DNA from: Flavobacteriales bacterium
GTDB taxonomy: Bacteria > Bacteroidota > Bacteroidia > Flavobacteriales > Flavobacteriaceae
DNA length: 7,086 nucleotides
Assembly: GCA_011525065.1 (NCBI GenBank)
Contig: WTIY01000027.1
Coordinates: 1-7,086, forward strand
Direction of reading: 5' to 3'
Shown: one piece after another, positions 5,927 to 7,086 of the stretch
Layout: every line of letters begins with the position of its first letter
How positions within the stretch are numbered: the stretch's first letter is position 1
The notes under the pieces: model-generated
Databases searched by the model: none
The model's input: only the letters and a program-made list of their open reading frames with translations
Told to the model about the DNA's origin: nothing
Program-made: the position numbers and the translations under genes

Positions 5927-5934
5927 CGAAAATA
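5927..5934 (-). promoter_or_regulatory. Putative -7 element (TATTTTCG) for rpsO
   Basis: TATTTTCG differs from TAnnTTTG at one fixed base and lies in a 19-bp block (5921-5939) matching 17/19 with the block upstream of the YqeY-family gene. It predicts a start near 5922 and a leader of about 50 nt to the ATG at 5869. No clear -33 TTG is visible. Confidence 0.45.
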
Positions 5935-6043
5935 CGAAATTCAATCATTTTTATCTTTATAATTGTGATAAAATCCTGCGTTAGCTTGTTTCTACGCCCT
6001 AATCGAGGCGGATTGATGAGACATTTCGCAAAAATCGAACCCA

Positions 6044-6886
6044 ATGAAGTACACAAGCCAACCCTTGACCTTTTTATTCATTTCCATGTTCGCCTTCAGC
6101 GCGGTACTCACCTCCTGTTCAGGCAATGACGACAGTACTCCCGATTTAGATGTCTCTGTGAGTGACTCGGTTCTATCGGCCAGAGCGGACGGTATAGTTG
6201 AAGCCACTCAGCATATTGTGGAGAGCGGTTACAACTACATTGAAGAACCGGATCGTCAGCCCAATTCAATTTTTGGGACTTCATGCCCGACCTTTGATGT
6301 CGTAGTTGATGGCACGGCGGTGACCTTAGTGGTCGATTTTGGCCCTTCTTGTCAATTGTTAAGTGGCCCAGAGGTTTCTGGGCAAATCGTTTTGGAATAT
6401 GGTCCCCGCGTAGGAGGATTGAGAACCATCGATTATGTCTACCAAAATTTTGTTTTTAATGGTCATCAGATCAGCGGTGGAGGATTGATAATACGCGAGA
6501 GTGAAAATATCAATGGCAACCCTCAGTCAAGTTTAAGTGAGAACATTACGGTGGCTTTTAGTGGGAGTGATGTGACCGCCACTCGTGTCGGGACGCGCTA
6601 TTCAGAATGGGTGGCCGGTGTCGGTTCAGGAACTTGGATTGACAATGTTTATAACATCTGGGGTGATTGGGAAACCAGCCTAAGCACTGGTTTTCAACGC
6701 GTCGGGGTGGTGGATGTTTCAACACCGCTTGTTCGCGGTATTGCCTTGTGTGATTACTTTGTTTCGGGCATTATGTCGGTTACCCAGAATAACCTTTCGG
6801 GAACACTGGACTACGGGGACGGAACCTGTGATTCGGTGGCCATACTGACCGTAAATGGCATAGAATTCACCATTAACTTAGATTAG
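6044..6886 (+). CDS. Predicted lipoprotein of unknown function
   Basis: This 280-residue protein starts with a type II signal peptide: a hydrophobic segment (about 8-22) and a lipobox LTSC with Cys25 as the lipidated residue. SGNDD follows; acidic residues soon after the Cys recall the Bacteroidota surface-export signal, so an outer-membrane, possibly surface-exposed, location is inferred. The mature part is rich in beta-strand, Gly, Ser and Thr, with a helical segment near 42-62. It contains a C-x21-C pair in CPTFDVVV...VDFGPSC (81-103), a Trp-rich centre TRYSEWV...GTWIDNVYNIWGDWE (184-210), and a second pair CDYFVSG...LDYGDGTC (226-242). The overall pattern resembles uncharacterised lipoproteins I associate with Flavobacteriia, but I cannot name the family. 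No catalytic motif is seen. It is the only plus-strand gene here, divergent from rpsO and convergent with accD. No clear promoter or Shine-Dalgarno sequence was found. Confidence 0.87.
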   Translation: MKYTSQPLTFLFISMFAFSAVLTSCSGNDDSTPDLDVSVSDSVLSARADGIVEATQHIVESGYNYIEEPDRQPNSIFGTSCPTFDVVVDGTAVTLVVDFGPSCQLLSGPEVSGQIVLEYGPRVGGLRTIDYVYQNFVFNGHQISGGGLIIRESENINGNPQSSLSENITVAFSGSDVTATRVGTRYSEWVAGVGSGTWIDNVYNIWGDWETSLSTGFQRVGVVDVSTPLVRGIALCDYFVSGIMSVTQNNLSGTLDYGDGTCDSVAILTVNGIEFTINLD

Positions 6887-6902
6887 GGACCAAGAGTGGT
6901 CT
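6887..6902 (+). other. Weak hairpin after the lipoprotein gene
   Basis: GACCA (6888-6892) and TGGTC (6897-6901) form a 5-bp stem with loop AGAG immediately after the stop codon; a G-T pair can extend it by one. No T-tract follows, so it is not a convincing intrinsic terminator. A second A/T-rich inverted repeat, CTAAAT/ATTTAG, spans 6908-6929 between this gene and accD. Confidence 0.3.
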
Positions 6903-6948
6903 AGCGTCTAAATGCTCCTCTCAATTTAGTGGAATAAAGTGCCGCGAA

Positions 6949-7086
6949 TCAGGCCGATTCGACTTGGCGAACAGGTTTGTTCTGAATTAAATCCAGGTAA
7001 AGATTGATGTTCTTTTTAAGGTCCTTTCGATGAGAAATGAAATCTAAAAACCCATGTTCTAATAAAAATTCGGCCGTTTGAAACCC
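6949..7086 (-). CDS. accD: Acetyl-CoA carboxylase carboxyltransferase subunit beta, C-terminal end (cut by window edge)
   Basis: A minus-strand frame enters from the right edge and stops with TGA at 6949, giving the last 45 residues of a protein. They read GFQTAEFLLEHGFLDFISHR, then KDLKKNINLYLDLIQNKPVR and a short VESA tail. The 'GFQxAEFLLEHGFxDFIxxRxxLK' pattern is the end of the carboxyltransferase beta subunit of acetyl-CoA carboxylase. That subunit works with AccA to transfer the carboxyl group from carboxybiotin to acetyl-CoA, the first committed step of fatty acid synthesis. The N-terminal zinc-finger and most of the catalytic domain lie outside the window. The gene converges on the lipoprotein gene with a 62-bp gap that lacks a strong terminator. 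Confidence 0.92.
   Translation of the reverse strand, partial: GFQTAEFLLEHGFLDFISHRKDLKKNINLYLDLIQNKPVRQVESA

Noticed and set aside
5992..6207. Minus-strand open frame of 71 residues overlapping the lipoprotein start
   Set aside because: It is antisense to the signal peptide of the lipoprotein gene, which has a clear lipobox; no independent support.

Overview
The window looks like ordinary chromosomal core sequence from a member of the Bacteroidota, most likely a Flavobacteriia-type organism. The evidence is a short primary sigma factor without region 1.1, a polynucleotide phosphorylase with an Arg/Asp/Asn/Gly-rich tail, a YpdA-type flavoprotein of the Bacteroidota form, a lipoprotein with a Bacteroidota-like acidic stretch after the lipobox, promoter-like TAnnTTTG elements, and no recognisable Shine-Dalgarno sequence before any start codon. 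No phage, insertion sequence, CRISPR array, tRNA or rRNA was seen.

Layout. Almost everything is on the minus strand, so transcription of the main block runs from right to left. At the right edge lies the C-terminal end of accD (fatty acid synthesis, minus strand). Next is the only plus-strand gene, a predicted 280-residue lipoprotein (6044-6886), convergent with accD and divergent from rpsO. The minus-strand block then reads rpsO (ribosomal protein S15), pnp (PNPase), rpoD (housekeeping sigma), rpe (ribulose-phosphate 3-epimerase), ypdA (putative bacillithiol disulfide reductase) and the N-terminal half of a GatB/YqeY-domain protein cut by the left edge.

Transcription units. Strong intrinsic terminators follow pnp (3074-3104) and rpoD (1966-1996), so rpoD appears to be a monocistronic unit. 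rpe and ypdA are separated by one base and are almost certainly co-transcribed. A good TAnnTTTG element sits just before rpe and predicts a very short leader. rpsO and the YqeY-family gene share a 19-bp promoter-like element (17/19 identical). rpsO and pnp are separated by 200 bp that holds a hairpin directly after rpsO and a second hairpin in the pnp leader.

Functionally the block couples translation (S15), RNA decay (PNPase) and transcription (sigma) genes with a pentose-phosphate enzyme and a low-molecular-weight thiol redox enzyme. No intergenic stretch exceeds about 210 bases. I do not see a new multi-gene system. The points most worth a second look are the YpdA homologue lacking the Cys of the S. 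aureus enzyme, the shared promoter element, the 15-bp tandem repeat behind pnp, the palindrome at the YqeY start, and the uncharacterised lipoprotein with two Cys/D-[FY]-G modules.
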